Below the pieces are notes generated by a model, which worked only from the letters and a program-made list of their open reading frames with translations, did not search any database and had not been told where the DNA came from. The translations under genes and the position numbers were made by a program. DNA of 46,201 nt from contig MWBQ01000047.1 in NCBI GenBank assembly GCA_002069605.1, positions 1 through 46,201 on the forward strand, read 5' to 3'. This document shows, one piece after another, positions 25,308-34,416 of this stretch. Positions within the stretch are counted from its first letter, which is position 1; the number at the start of each line of letters is the position of its first letter. Source of the stretch: Candidatus Atribacteria bacterium ADurb.Bin276. Its GTDB lineage: Bacteria; Atribacterota; Atribacteria; Atribacterales; Atribacteraceae.

Positions 25308-26057
25308 ATGGTTGACTTAAAAAACCAAATTGCTATAATCACCGGAGCTGGTAGAGGAATTGGTTTCGCAACGGCAAGAATATTAGGTCTTTATGGAGCA
25401 ACTCCTGTTATATGTGATGTTTTATCCGAGTCGGAGCTAACGCAAGCGATAGAACATTTACAAGCCGACGGCATTGGTGCCTTTTCCTATCGGGTTGATG
25501 TAACCAACAAAGAACAAATTGATAAAATGGTACTGGATGTTTTAGAAAGATGGGGCCAAGTTGATATCTTGGTGAATAATGCTGGATTAACCAGAGATGC
25601 GGCCCTTTTAAGGATGAAAGATGAAGATTGGCACTTAGTGCTCAATGTTTGTCTTCAAGGAACATATCATTGCACCAAAAGTGTTTTGAAGTCCATGGTA
25701 AAAAGGAGGTATGGTCGGATCATTAATATTTCTTCAGTGGTGGGAGTAGTTGGAAATGCCGGACAGGTAAATTACTCATCTGCCAAAGCAGCTATCATTG
25801 GTTTTACCAAATCTCTTGCCCGAGAAGTTGCATCCCGTGGAATCACCGTTAATGCAATTGCACCCGGTTTTTTTGATACTGATATGACCCGTAACTTGCC
25901 TGAAGCAATTAAGGAAGGGTGGATCAATCAAATACCGGTTGGGCGATTGGGACAACCAGAAGAAATAGCTGAGGCCGTTGCCTTTCTTTCATCACAAGCC
26001 GCTGCTTATATTACCGGTCAAACGCTTCATATTAACGGTGGTATGGTGATGTATTAA
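25308..26057 (+). CDS. fabG: 3-oxoacyl-ACP reductase FabG
   Basis: FabG reduces 3-oxoacyl-ACP with NADPH in fatty-acid elongation. It is a 249-residue short-chain dehydrogenase with the cofactor motif TGAGRGIG (12-19), NNAG at 90-93, Asn113, and the catalytic set Ser143, Tyr156 and Lys160 (NYSSAK). The C-terminal [11 protein letters not shown] is typical of FabG. The ATG is one base from the fabD stop. acpP follows. Confidence 0.96.
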   Translation: MVDLKNQIAIITGAGRGIGFATARILGLYGATPVICDVLSESELTQAIEHLQADGIGAFSYRVDVTNKEQIDKMVLDVLERWGQVDILVNNAGLTRDAALLRMKDEDWHLVLNVCLQGTYHCTKSVLKSMVKRRYGRIINISSVVGVVGNAGQVNYSSAKAAIIGFTKSLAREVASRGITVNAIAPGFFDTDMTRNLPEAIKEGWINQIPVGRLGQPEEIAEAVAFLSSQAAAYITGQTLHINGGMVMY

Positions 26058-26086
26058 AACTAATTGAATGGTTGGAGGTGCAGGAA

Positions 26087-26320
26087 ATGGATGTTTATTC
26101 CAAAGTCAAAGAAATAATTGTTGATCAGCTTGGTATTGAAGAAGAAGACGTTGCACCAGATGCTTCCTTTATTGATGACCTGGGCGCTGATTCTCTTGAT
26201 ATCGTTGAGCTCATTATGGCATTTGAAGAAGAATTTGATATAGAAATTCCTGATGAAGATGCCGAAAAAATTACCTCAGTACAAGAAGCAATCGAATATA
26301 TTGAATCAAAATTAAGCTAA
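26087..26320 (+). CDS. acpP: Acyl carrier protein
   Basis: This is a 77-residue, very acidic protein with the phosphopantetheine attachment site at Ser36 in [15 protein letters not shown]. It carries the growing chain in fatty-acid synthesis. The ATG at 26087 is chosen because GGAGGT lies seven bases upstream; the TTG at 26072 would put the ribosome-binding site inside the gene. fabF normally follows acpP. Here rnc starts 14 bases after the stop, so the condensing enzymes must be encoded elsewhere. Confidence 0.96.
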   Translation: MDVYSKVKEIIVDQLGIEEEDVAPDASFIDDLGADSLDIVELIMAFEEEFDIEIPDEDAEKITSVQEAIEYIESKLS

Positions 26321-26334
26321 TTAAGAAACCGACA

Positions 26335-27051
26335 ATGCCTTTTAATGAAGCCGAACTCATCGAACTTGAACATCGAATTGGATACCATTTTGAAAATCGT
26401 TCTCTTTTAAAAACCGCCTTATTACATAAGTCGGCGTTGGAAGGGAAAGAAGGGCATTGTAATGATAAGTTTGAGTGGTTAGGTGATGCGGTAGTCGGTT
26501 TTTATATTGCCGACTACCTTTTTTCTCAATATGAAAAACCACGGAGCTGGCTTTCAGCAATGAAGGCTAAATGGGCGAGCGAAGAAAGCTTGGCTCAGGT
26601 AGCTCGAAATATACATCTGGAACGGTTTATTCTTCTTGGGAAAGGAGAAGAGAGGGGTCGGGGAAGGGAAAAAAATTCGATTATTTCCAGCGCATTGGAA
26701 GCATTGGTTGGTGCTGTATATTTGGATTCAAAATCCTTTGATACGACAAAGAAGGTATTAGATACTATTTTTTCTTCTGAAGGCGGTCTTGAATTGGTTT
26801 TTCTTTCGGTTAATTATAAAAGCCTCTTACAAACCTGGTCACTTAAGGAACATGAGACTCTCCCAGCTTATCAAGTAATAGAAGAATCATTGGATCGAAA
26901 AATCTATCGAATTGCTGTTTTGATTAATGAGAAGGAAATAGCCATTGGTGAGGGTACCAATAAAAAAAAGGCCGAACAGGAGGCCGCCCGTAAAGCCTGG
27001 GAAAAAATCATCGAAGAGAAATATGGCTTTCGTGATAATCCATGTTTTTAA
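26335..27051 (+). CDS. rnc: Ribonuclease III with an altered active site
   Basis: RNase III cuts double-stranded RNA in rRNA processing. The 238-residue protein has the N-terminal RNase III domain and a C-terminal double-stranded RNA-binding domain with TNKKKAEQEAA. In the signature NDKFEWLGDAVVG, Glu47 and Asp51 match the catalytic pair of the family. In the second motif the metal-binding Asp is replaced: the protein reads ISSALEALVGAVYLD, with Ser119 where LADAFEA-type proteins have Asp, while Glu122 is kept. It may need different metal levels or be slower. It overlaps smc by 10 bases in the usual rnc-smc-ftsY order. Confidence 0.93.
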   Translation: MPFNEAELIELEHRIGYHFENRSLLKTALLHKSALEGKEGHCNDKFEWLGDAVVGFYIADYLFSQYEKPRSWLSAMKAKWASEESLAQVARNIHLERFILLGKGEERGRGREKNSIISSALEALVGAVYLDSKSFDTTKKVLDTIFSSEGGLELVFLSVNYKSLLQTWSLKEHETLPAYQVIEESLDRKIYRIAVLINEKEIAIGEGTNKKKAEQEAARKAWEKIIEEKYGFRDNPCF

Positions 27052-30000
27052 CTCATTTAAATGTTCAGGGTTTTAAATCATTTGCTCATCCGATTACGAT
27101 TGAGTTTCATCCCGGTTTAAACGTCATTGTTGGCCCAAATGGTTCAGGAAAAAGTAATGTCATTGATGCTCTCCGTTGGGTGTTGGGAGATAATTTTCGA
27201 GAAATTCGAGTTTCCCAGGGGAAAGAGGTTATCTTTCACGGAGCAGCCGGAGCAAAACCGCTAGGAATGGCTTTTATTGAAACCCAATGGTCAGACAGCG
27301 AAGAGCCTCCCTATTCTATTGGAAGGCGAATCTTTGCATCGGGAGAATCAGAGTATTTTTTAAATCAAAATCGCCTTCGTTTAAAAGATTTAAAAGAAGA
27401 ACTGCGGAAGTTGGGTTTTTTGGTTGATAGCATTGGTGTAGCAGTGGTTGATAACACCAAACTTCAGAGTTTGTTTGAATTCCGTCCCAGTGATAAATTT
27501 TCCCTCTTTGAAATGGCCAGCGGTACTTATGCTGTCAAAGAAAAACTCGCATCGGTTAAATCTTCTTTAACGCGAATTGGTGAGAAGGTATCCCGCTTAA
27601 AAGAACGGGAGAATGAACTCAATCTTCAGATTGAAAAAGTTTCCGAACATGCTCGGCAGGAAGAAAAATATCTTTCTGAGGAAAAGTTGTTTATTGCACT
27701 TCGTAAAGAATATTTTAATCTCCTTATTCAGCAGCGGTTAAAAAAGATAAAAGGATTAGAGAGTGAAAAAGAAGAAGTTGAAAAAGAGTTAAAACATTTG
27801 GGGGAAGAAGGAGTAGGCCTGGATCTTTTATTCAATAAACAACAGGAATTACTTCAAGAAAAGGAAAAACTAAAATCACAGATCCTGGAGCGATTAGAAA
27901 GCCTTCGAGAAGAACTACGCTCCCTTGAACAACAGATTTATTTTCATCTCACTGAAGCACGACAAAGAGAAAAAAATAAGTTATTAAATCGAGAAGCCTT
28001 AAATGAGTTAGAACCAAAATTAGCCCTTCTACGGAAGAATGTTGAAGATCTCCGCAATAATCCTTTATATCACGAGACCTTAGATGAGTTAGAAGAAAAA
28101 GAAAAAGAATTCCAGAAAAAAGTTTCAGAATTTAGAATTCGTAAGGATTCTTATAATGAACAAATTAACCAACTCAAACAGGAATGGTCTCGACTTGAAA
28201 CTTCAATTGAATATCTTACTGAAGAATTAGCATCTATCGATCGGGAACAAAGTTCTCTCGATTTTTCATCAACCGAGCTAGTTCAGCAAATCGAGAGTTT
28301 ACAAATACAGCTGTCAACCCTTCAGGAAGAAAGCCGAAAATTTATCAAAAAGAGAGAGCAGCTCAAAGAGAAGCTAGACAGGAAGAAAGCCTTGTTGGTT
28401 AAAATTCGAAATGGTCTCCGTGAATATGAACCAGAGGAAAAAATCGACCAAAGAATAGCCGACCTGTCCCAAAATCTCATTCAAAAGGGTTGGCCGGGGA
28501 AAGTAGTTTATGCATTCAATTGGCTTTTTAAAGATTATACTGCTATTCTAAGAACTGAAGGGAATCTGAATTTGAACGACTCTTCACCAAAGACTGGTCA
28601 GGGTTTTGTCTATTTGGATATTTTGCCACCATCGAATTATTGGAAAATTTTCACCAAGAAACAAATCATCGATGCATTGAAAAACCGGGAAGTTCCACAG
28701 GTAAATATGATCAGCTCCGATGGAAATATTGTTTATCGTAGAGATGGAGTGTTGATATTTCCAAGGAAACTTATAACCAATCAGAGTGGAGTTCGCTTTT
28801 ATCGAAGTTGGCAAAAAAGGGGAGCCGCCCTTCAAAAAAGAATACAAGAAGGAGAAAAAGATATTTCAGGTTATCTTGTCAAAGAAAATCAACTGGAAAA
28901 AGAGTTAACCAAAATAGAAGGAGAGTTGCAAGTTTTACAGCTTCGATATGACGACTTGCAAAAGGAAAAAAAGAAGAAAATTGAAAAAATTGAACTCATT
29001 AATTTAAAAAAGCAATCTTTCTTGAGCGAAAAAGAAATCCTTGGCGAGAAACTGGATCGGTTAGGATGGGAAAAAGAAGACATAGATAACGAAGTCAATC
29101 AATTGGAAGATGAATTAAGAGAAATTCACAACCAACGATTTGAGAGGGAAAAGCTCCGATCAACCGAAGATAAGTTACAGGGAGAACTCACCACCATCGA
29201 GATGCTCATTGAGAAATCGGTTTTTTCTCTTCAAAATATTGAGAACAGCCGCAATCAATCCCTGGATATCTGGAAGGAGATTATTTTTAAAATAAAGAAA
29301 TTGAATGAAGAACATCAATTTGAACTGAATAGAAAAAAAGTATCCTTTGCGGCAGTGGATGAGATTCGAGAAAGGTGTAACGATATTGAACTGCAAAGAG
29401 AGAAGCGGAAGGATCGGCAAGATTCGCTTTCTTACAAAAGGGAAAAGCTGTATTTACAAAAAGAAAAATGGGATTTTGAAATTCAAGAATATACCACTCG
29501 CTTAGATGAATACCAGGAATGGCAGACCGACGATCTCCCTTTGCCCTCTTTTACTGATATTCATCACTTAGAGCAGATGATAACCGAAAAAGAGAACCGT
29601 TTGAAAACTTGGGAAATACGAAGAGGTTCTATTTCACAACTTCGTGATCTAAAAGAACGTCAAAATTACTTAAAGGAAAAATTGACTTTTTTTCAGGATG
29701 CCATGGCTCGATTTGAAAAGAATCGAATAGAGTGCGAACTCTTGTGTCAAGAATTGTTTAATGAGTTTTTATTAGAGGTCAATTTCCACTTTCAGAAAAA
29801 TTTTCAACGAGTTTTTAACGGTGGCAGAGCAAAGATCGAAATTGAAGAACAAAATTTGGAAATAGTTATCCAAATACCGGGAAAAAAGAAACAAAGGTTG
29901 TCGCTTTTGTCCAGCGGAGAAAAAGCCCTTACTGCCCTTTGTCTATTTTTCGCTCTATTTAAATCCGGAGGTTATCGTTTTTGTTTTTTTGATGAAGTAG

Positions 30001-30209
30001 ATGCGACCCTTGACCATTTCAACAGTGTCCGGTTAGCGGACCTTATGAAAGAGTTTTCTCATGAGTGCCAAATCATTATTGTAACCCATCAAGAAGAAAT
30101 CATGGAAGCGTCTGACCGGATCATTGGAGTGACTATGGATGAACCGGGGATTTCAAGGGTAGTTACTCTTTCAGGGAAAAATTTATCACTTTTATCTTCT
30201 CAAAATTAA
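27042..30209 (+). CDS. smc: Chromosome segregation protein SMC, short form
   Basis: SMC dimers with ScpAB organise the chromosome. This copy has 1055 residues against about 1180 usually. The head has Walker A GPNGSGKS (31-38), signature LSSGEKALTAL (Ser957-Lys961 core) and Walker B FFDEVDATLD (Asp984, Glu985), so ATPase activity is expected. Two coiled-coil arms (about 170-475 and 605-905) flank a compact hinge (about 484-600) that lacks the clear glycine-rich hinge motifs I would expect. The lid segment reads EMASGT where most have EEAAGI. It overlaps rnc and precedes ftsY. Confidence 0.93.
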   Translation: MFLTHLNVQGFKSFAHPITIEFHPGLNVIVGPNGSGKSNVIDALRWVLGDNFREIRVSQGKEVIFHGAAGAKPLGMAFIETQWSDSEEPPYSIGRRIFASGESEYFLNQNRLRLKDLKEELRKLGFLVDSIGVAVVDNTKLQSLFEFRPSDKFSLFEMASGTYAVKEKLASVKSSLTRIGEKVSRLKERENELNLQIEKVSEHARQEEKYLSEEKLFIALRKEYFNLLIQQRLKKIKGLESEKEEVEKELKHLGEEGVGLDLLFNKQQELLQEKEKLKSQILERLESLREELRSLEQQIYFHLTEARQREKNKLLNREALNELEPKLALLRKNVEDLRNNPLYHETLDELEEKEKEFQKKVSEFRIRKDSYNEQINQLKQEWSRLETSIEYLTEELASIDREQSSLDFSSTELVQQIESLQIQLSTLQEESRKFIKKREQLKEKLDRKKALLVKIRNGLREYEPEEKIDQRIADLSQNLIQKGWPGKVVYAFNWLFKDYTAILRTEGNLNLNDSSPKTGQGFVYLDILPPSNYWKIFTKKQIIDALKNREVPQVNMISSDGNIVYRRDGVLIFPRKLITNQSGVRFYRSWQKRGAALQKRIQEGEKDISGYLVKENQLEKELTKIEGELQVLQLRYDDLQKEKKKKIEKIELINLKKQSFLSEKEILGEKLDRLGWEKEDIDNEVNQLEDELREIHNQRFEREKLRSTEDKLQGELTTIEMLIEKSVFSLQNIENSRNQSLDIWKEIIFKIKKLNEEHQFELNRKKVSFAAVDEIRERCNDIELQREKRKDRQDSLSYKREKLYLQKEKWDFEIQEYTTRLDEYQEWQTDDLPLPSFTDIHHLEQMITEKENRLKTWEIRRGSISQLRDLKERQNYLKEKLTFFQDAMARFEKNRIECELLCQELFNEFLLEVNFHFQKNFQRVFNGGRAKIEIEEQNLEIVIQIPGKKKQRLSLLSSGEKALTALCLFFALFKSGGYRFCFFDEVDATLDHFNSVRLADLMKEFSHECQIIIVTHQEEIMEASDRIIGVTMDEPGISRVVTLSGKNLSLLSSQN

Positions 30210-30273
30210 CCAACCATGATTTAAATTTAAACCTATCACCAATCGCTATCTTTACTAAATGGAGAGTTATCAC

Positions 30274-31209
30274 ATGGAAGAAAAGAAAGGTTTTTTTCAT
30301 AAGTGGTTCAAAGGTGTTGAAAAAATTAAAGAAGGCGTAAAACAGCAATTTTCCCGTTTATGGTCAGCCGATTCCCTCCAAGACGAAGATTGGGAAGCCC
30401 TGGAAGAAATGTTGGTGCAAGCCGATTTAGGACCAAATTTAGCCATGGAGCTGGTCGAAGAATTTCAGGAAATAAAAAAACAAAAGGCAGAAAATGGGAA
30501 CTGGCAGGATTGGCTTTATGGGAAATTGGGAAGCATTTTGGATGGAAATGATTCAAGCCTATTTTCATCAGCTCAAAGTGGGGCAATGAAAGCAATTCTA
30601 TTAGCAGGGATTAACGGCGTAGGAAAAACAACCTTGGCTGGCAAATTGGCGCGATACTATTCGCTGCAGGGTGAAGAAGTCGCCTTGGTTGCAGCTGATA
30701 CTTTTCGTGCTGCGGCAGTTGATCAATTGGAAATCTGGGCGGAAAGGGCTGGTTGTTTCTTTTTTAAAGGTTCTCCTGGAGCCGACCCAGGATCGATTAT
30801 ATTTGATGGAATAGAAGCAGCACGAAAAAAGAACCGAGGTTTTGTGATAATTGATACGGCTGGTCGATCGCATGTCAACAAGAATCTTTTGGCAGAATTA
30901 GAAAAAATGGGAAAAATTGTCCAAAAGAATTTCTCTCCTGAAAATATTGAAAATTTACTAGTTATTGATGCCATGGCCGGCCAAAATGCCTTTCTTCAAG
31001 CCGAATCGATTGGTAAGGCTATCCCCCTGAATGGAGTTATTCTTTCGAAGTGGGATAGTCAGGCTAAAGGAGGTATCGTTTTCCGTATAAAAAAAGAATT
31101 AGAATTGTCGATTAAATTTTTAGGAATAGGTGAAAAAATCGAAGATCTTCAACCTTTTGATTCTGATCAATTTGTAAAAGCAATAGTTTATGACGAAGAA
31201 GTTTCTTGA
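30274..31209 (+). CDS. ftsY: Signal recognition particle receptor FtsY
   Basis: FtsY is the GTPase that receives ribosome-SRP complexes at the membrane. The 311-residue protein has the helical N domain and G domain with G1 GINGVGKT (112-119), DTFRAAAVDQL, DTAGRSH and the guanine-specificity element SKWD, a variant of the usual TKLD. It ends with IGEKIEDLQPF. It lacks the long acidic A domain of E. coli, as in many bacteria. The ATG at 30274 is preferred over 30259 because GGAGAG is well placed before it. Confidence 0.95.
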   Translation: MEEKKGFFHKWFKGVEKIKEGVKQQFSRLWSADSLQDEDWEALEEMLVQADLGPNLAMELVEEFQEIKKQKAENGNWQDWLYGKLGSILDGNDSSLFSSAQSGAMKAILLAGINGVGKTTLAGKLARYYSLQGEEVALVAADTFRAAAVDQLEIWAERAGCFFFKGSPGADPGSIIFDGIEAARKKNRGFVIIDTAGRSHVNKNLLAELEKMGKIVQKNFSPENIENLLVIDAMAGQNAFLQAESIGKAIPLNGVILSKWDSQAKGGIVFRIKKELELSIKFLGIGEKIEDLQPFDSDQFVKAIVYDEEVS

Positions 31210-31281
31210 CAGTCGGAGCAGTGACGATTATTATCTTATTTGTCTTTCAAAATTAAATAAATCCAGTTTTGGAGTCAATGC

Positions 31282-32619
31282 ATGTTTGAACAATTAATTA
31301 ATAAATTTTCTGGAATATTTAAAAAGTTAAGAAGCAAAGGAAAACTGAGCGAACAAGATGTTGATTCAATATTAAAAGAATTACGAATGGTTCTCTTAGA
31401 ATCCGATGTCCATTACCGAGTGGTTAAAGACCTCATCGCTCGAGTGAAAGAACGAGCCGTGGGAAGAGAAGTATTAGAGAGTGTTACACCAGGGGAAATG
31501 GTCATTAAGATTTTATGGGATGAAATCCGAAAGGTATTAGGTGGTAATGTCAGTTCCTTAGAGACTGGTGGTGCGACACCGGTTCTCATTATGTTAGTTG
31601 GACTCCAAGGATCGGGAAAGACAACCACTCTTGGGAAATTGGCGGTTCGTTTAAAAAATCAAGGACTTTTTCCTTTGGCAATTTCAACTGATACTCGCCG
31701 TCCCGCTGCTAAAGAGCAGTTAGCGATTCTGTGTCACAATTCGGGGATTGATTTTTATGACGATTCCAAAGCCTTGACTCCATTACAAATGATTCAAAAT
31801 GCTATTCGTCATTCACGGGAAAAAAGTTATGACGTGATCTTTATTGACACTGCCGGGAGGCTTCATGTCGAAGAAGAGCTTTTAGCCGAACTCAAAGAGG
31901 TTGTTGATACAATACCGTTGAAAGAAATTTTACTGGTTTTAGATGCGACTACCGGTCAGGAAGCGGTTAAGGTTGCTCAATCTTTTAAAGAATGGGTCAA
32001 TCCTACCGGGCTCATTTTAGCAAAGGTCGATACCGATGCCCGGGGTGGAGCCGTATTGTCCATAGTTGCTCAAACTGGATGGCCGGTTAAATTTGCTGGA
32101 GTGGGCGAAAAAGTTGATCAGCTGGAAGTTTTTCATCCCGACAGAATGGCAAGTCGTATCATGGGGATGGGTGATACTCTTACCCTCATTGAAAAGATAG
32201 AAAGGTCGATTGACGAAGAAGAAAAGGAGAAAATAGAAAAGAAGTTCGGAAAGAAAGAACTGGATTTAAATGATTTTATGGAAGAATTAAAAAGAGTAAA
32301 AGAAATTGGCTCCTTTGATGAAATTGTTGGAATGTTACCTGGTAATCTGCGAGGTGGAATTTCTCAGATTGATGGAGAGAAAAATATTAAGCGAGTTCAG
32401 GCTATTATTCAATCAATGACACCAGCCGAAAGAATAAATCCATCCCTTATTAATTCCAGCCGGCGGCGAAGAGTAGCTCAAGGAAGCGGAACAACCATTC
32501 AAGACGTTAACCGTTTATTAAAACAGTTTGAAGATTTTCGTAAACTTTGGAAACAGATGAACCGTACGGGGAAAAATCCCTTTTCCAAAAGAAAAGGATG
32601 GTTCGGGTGGAACGCATAG
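31282..32619 (+). CDS. ffh: Signal recognition particle protein Ffh
   Basis: Ffh binds signal peptides and 4.5S RNA to target proteins to the membrane. The 445 residues show the N domain, the G domain with GLQGSGKT (107-114), DTRRPAAKEQL, DTAGRLH and AKVD, and the methionine-containing M domain with SRRRRVAQGSGTTIQDVNRL, the RNA-binding part. It follows ftsY by 72 bases. The small ylxM gene often found just before ffh is absent. rpsP follows. Confidence 0.96.
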   Translation: MFEQLINKFSGIFKKLRSKGKLSEQDVDSILKELRMVLLESDVHYRVVKDLIARVKERAVGREVLESVTPGEMVIKILWDEIRKVLGGNVSSLETGGATPVLIMLVGLQGSGKTTTLGKLAVRLKNQGLFPLAISTDTRRPAAKEQLAILCHNSGIDFYDDSKALTPLQMIQNAIRHSREKSYDVIFIDTAGRLHVEEELLAELKEVVDTIPLKEILLVLDATTGQEAVKVAQSFKEWVNPTGLILAKVDTDARGGAVLSIVAQTGWPVKFAGVGEKVDQLEVFHPDRMASRIMGMGDTLTLIEKIERSIDEEEKEKIEKKFGKKELDLNDFMEELKRVKEIGSFDEIVGMLPGNLRGGISQIDGEKNIKRVQAIIQSMTPAERINPSLINSSRRRRVAQGSGTTIQDVNRLLKQFEDFRKLWKQMNRTGKNPFSKRKGWFGWNA

Positions 32620-32689
32620 ATAACTTAATCATCTCATTTCGATTTCATCCAGCAGAAAATATTTGATATAAAAAGAAAGGAGAATAACG

Positions 32690-32941
32690 ATGGCAGTGAA
32701 ATTAAGACTCACCAAAATTGGGCGTAAGCATGCTCCCTATTACCGGATAGTTGCGATCGATTCACAAAAAGCACGAGATGGAAAACCAATTGAAATATTG
32801 GGGAACTATTCACCGATAGTCAACCCGCCACTTTGGTCAATCAATTTCGACCGGATTCAGTACTGGCTTAACAATGGAGCAACAATGTCTGACAAGGTTA
32901 AGACTTTGTTAAAACAGACGGAAAGGCCGGGTATAGAGTGA
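32690..32941 (+). CDS. rpsP: 30S ribosomal protein S16
   Basis: This 83-residue protein starts MAVKLRLTKIGRKHAPYYRI and continues with VAIDSQKARDGKPIEILGNY, the S16 signature. AAAGGAG precedes the ATG. It overlaps the next gene by four bases (GTGA), the conserved rpsP-khpA-rimM-trmD-rplS order of ribosome-related genes. Confidence 0.97.
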   Translation: MAVKLRLTKIGRKHAPYYRIVAIDSQKARDGKPIEILGNYSPIVNPPLWSINFDRIQYWLNNGATMSDKVKTLLKQTERPGIE

Positions 32942-33168
32942 AGGATCTCGTAGAATACATGGTCAAGTCTTTAGTTGACAATCCAGAACAAGTTAAAGTC
33001 TCCGAGGTCCAAGGTGAACAATCGGTGATTTATGAAGTGCGAGTTGCCCCCGAAGATATGGGGAAAGTCATAGGGAAACAAGGAAGAATCGCTCGCTCGA
33101 TTCGGACTATAGTGAAAGCAGCTTGTGTTAAAACTGGCAAGAAGGCGGTTGTTGAGATATTGGAATAG
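32938..33168 (+). CDS. khpA: KH-domain RNA-binding protein KhpA
   Basis: This 76-residue protein is a single KH domain with the GxxG loop in DMGKVIGKQGRIARSIR. KhpA (YlqC) binds RNA, often with KhpB, and affects cell division and small-RNA function. The GTG start overlaps the rpsP stop by four bases. The stop TAG overlaps the best candidate start of rimM. Confidence 0.93.
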   Translation: MKDLVEYMVKSLVDNPEQVKVSEVQGEQSVIYEVRVAPEDMGKVIGKQGRIARSIRTIVKAACVKTGKKAVVEILE

Positions 33169-33674
33169 AAAAGAATAAGATTGTAGTTGGTAAATTTATT
33201 AAACCTCATGGATTAGCAGGTGGGTTAAAAGCCCTTCCCTTTGGGGAAACATTAAATAGTTTTTCTCCTGGAACTATTTTGTTTGTTCAAGATCAAGACC
33301 AATACCGTATCCTGGTCGTTAAGGACTTTCAACCCATGGGTCGGTTTGTTCTATTATGGTTAAGGGATTTGAGTACCAAAGCTGAAGTCGAATCGTTATC
33401 TGGTCAATTAATCTGGAGAGAGAAATCCCAGGTAAGCGTGACTGATACACCGGATTCTTATTTTGTTTATCAGCTGATTGATTTGAAAATAATGGAAAAT
33501 GGCCAATCCCTTGGTGTTGTCTCCGATGTTATTGAAGGGCCAGCCTATGACTACTTACAGGTGAATAGAGACGATAGGGAATTTTTAATCCCTTTTATCC
33601 GGGTTTATATTAAGCATGTTGACCTTCAGGGGGGATATATAACCGTCGACTGTCCAAAGGGTTTTTGGGAATGA
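33165..33674 (+). CDS. rimM: 16S rRNA processing protein RimM, with non-canonical start codon
   Basis: RimM assists late 30S maturation around S19. The frame from 33165 gives 169 residues, the normal length, with the family N-terminus VVGKFIKPHGLAGGLKALPF, FVYQLIDLKI in the middle, EFLIPFIRVYIKHVD and a C-terminal VDCPKGFW. There is no ATG, GTG or TTG in frame between the upstream stop at 33153-33155 and a TTG at 33279. That TTG is already past the conserved N-terminus. The candidate starts are ATA at 33165, which overlaps the khpA stop as ATAG, or ATT at 33159 or 33180. A base error in the assembly is the other explanation. trmD overlaps by four bases. Confidence 0.88.
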   Translation: MEKNKIVVGKFIKPHGLAGGLKALPFGETLNSFSPGTILFVQDQDQYRILVVKDFQPMGRFVLLWLRDLSTKAEVESLSGQLIWREKSQVSVTDTPDSYFVYQLIDLKIMENGQSLGVVSDVIEGPAYDYLQVNRDDREFLIPFIRVYIKHVDLQGGYITVDCPKGFWE

Positions 33675-34381
33675 AGTTACGGATTGATATCATTACCTTG
33701 TTTCCTGAACTGATTCGTTGTTTTGCCGAAACTGCGATTGTAAAAAGAGCTCAAGATCGGGGCTTAGTATTCATTAAAGCTTATAATTTGAGAGCATTTT
33801 CTTCTGACCGATATCGTACTGTTGACGATTATCCCTATGGTGGCGGACCAGGAATGGTGCTCAAACCGGAACCGATCTCCCGAGCGGTTGAATTTATTAA
33901 AGGAGTCACTCATTCCCAACCGAGAGTTTTGATTACCAGCCCCCAAGGAAGAGTTTTTAACCAGTCCTTAGCAGAAGCTCTTTCTCTTTGCCCTCATATT
34001 ATTCTGGTTTGTGGACGCTATCAGGGGATTGATCAAAGGGTTATTGAACTCTGCCAAGGAGAAGAAATATCGGTTGGTGATTATGTTCTATCAGGCGGTG
34101 AATTGCCGGCAATGATCGTTGCCGAAGCAATAACTCGATTAGTTCCCGAGGTTCTTGGTGATGAAGAATCGATTCATTTTGATTCCTTTTACGATAGGAT
34201 ATTGGGACCACCGCAATATACTCGACCTCGGATTTTTGAAGGAAGGGCAGTTCCGGAGGTTTTAACCAGTGGGAATCATAGTTTGATTGAAGAGTGGAGG
34301 CGAAAGAAAGCACTTCAAAAAACCCGGTTAGTTCGTCCGGATTTACTGGATAAATTGAGTGATGAAGTGATTCATGAATAG
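33671..34381 (+). CDS. trmD: tRNA (guanine-37-N1)-methyltransferase TrmD
   Basis: TrmD methylates G37 next to the anticodon and prevents frameshifting. The 236-residue protein starts LRIDIITLFPEL and has YPYGGGPGMVLKPEP, VCGRYQGIDQRV, EISVGDYVLSGGELPAMI (the trefoil-knot SAM site) and PPQYTRP. The ATG at 33671 overlaps the rimM stop as ATGA with GGGA upstream. The gene ends 144 bases before rplS, whose own promoter lies in the gap. Confidence 0.96.
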   Translation: MKLRIDIITLFPELIRCFAETAIVKRAQDRGLVFIKAYNLRAFSSDRYRTVDDYPYGGGPGMVLKPEPISRAVEFIKGVTHSQPRVLITSPQGRVFNQSLAEALSLCPHIILVCGRYQGIDQRVIELCQGEEISVGDYVLSGGELPAMIVAEAITRLVPEVLGDEESIHFDSFYDRILGPPQYTRPRIFEGRAVPEVLTSGNHSLIEEWRRKKALQKTRLVRPDLLDKLSDEVIHE

Positions 34382-34387
34382 TAACGG

Positions 34388-34416
34388 TTGTCAAGCGTTA
34401 GGCAGCATGGTATAGT
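34388..34416 (+). promoter_or_regulatory. Strong promoter of the rplS-lepB-rnhB-yraN operon, with structured leader
   Basis: TTGTCA (34388-34393) and TATAGT (34411-34416) are separated by exactly 17 bases. The leader of about 100 bases to rplS can form a small hairpin around TCGATAAATCGA and another with CCACT/AGTGG just before the ribosome-binding site. An L19-type autoregulatory leader is possible but not shown. Confidence 0.6.

Noticed and set aside
33279-33674. RimM starting at TTG 33279
   Set aside because: This would remove the conserved RimM N-terminal segment, which is clearly encoded just upstream in the same frame.
34041-34394. Open frame of 117 codons on the minus strand within trmD
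   Set aside because: It is antisense to conserved TrmD motifs and has no family likeness.
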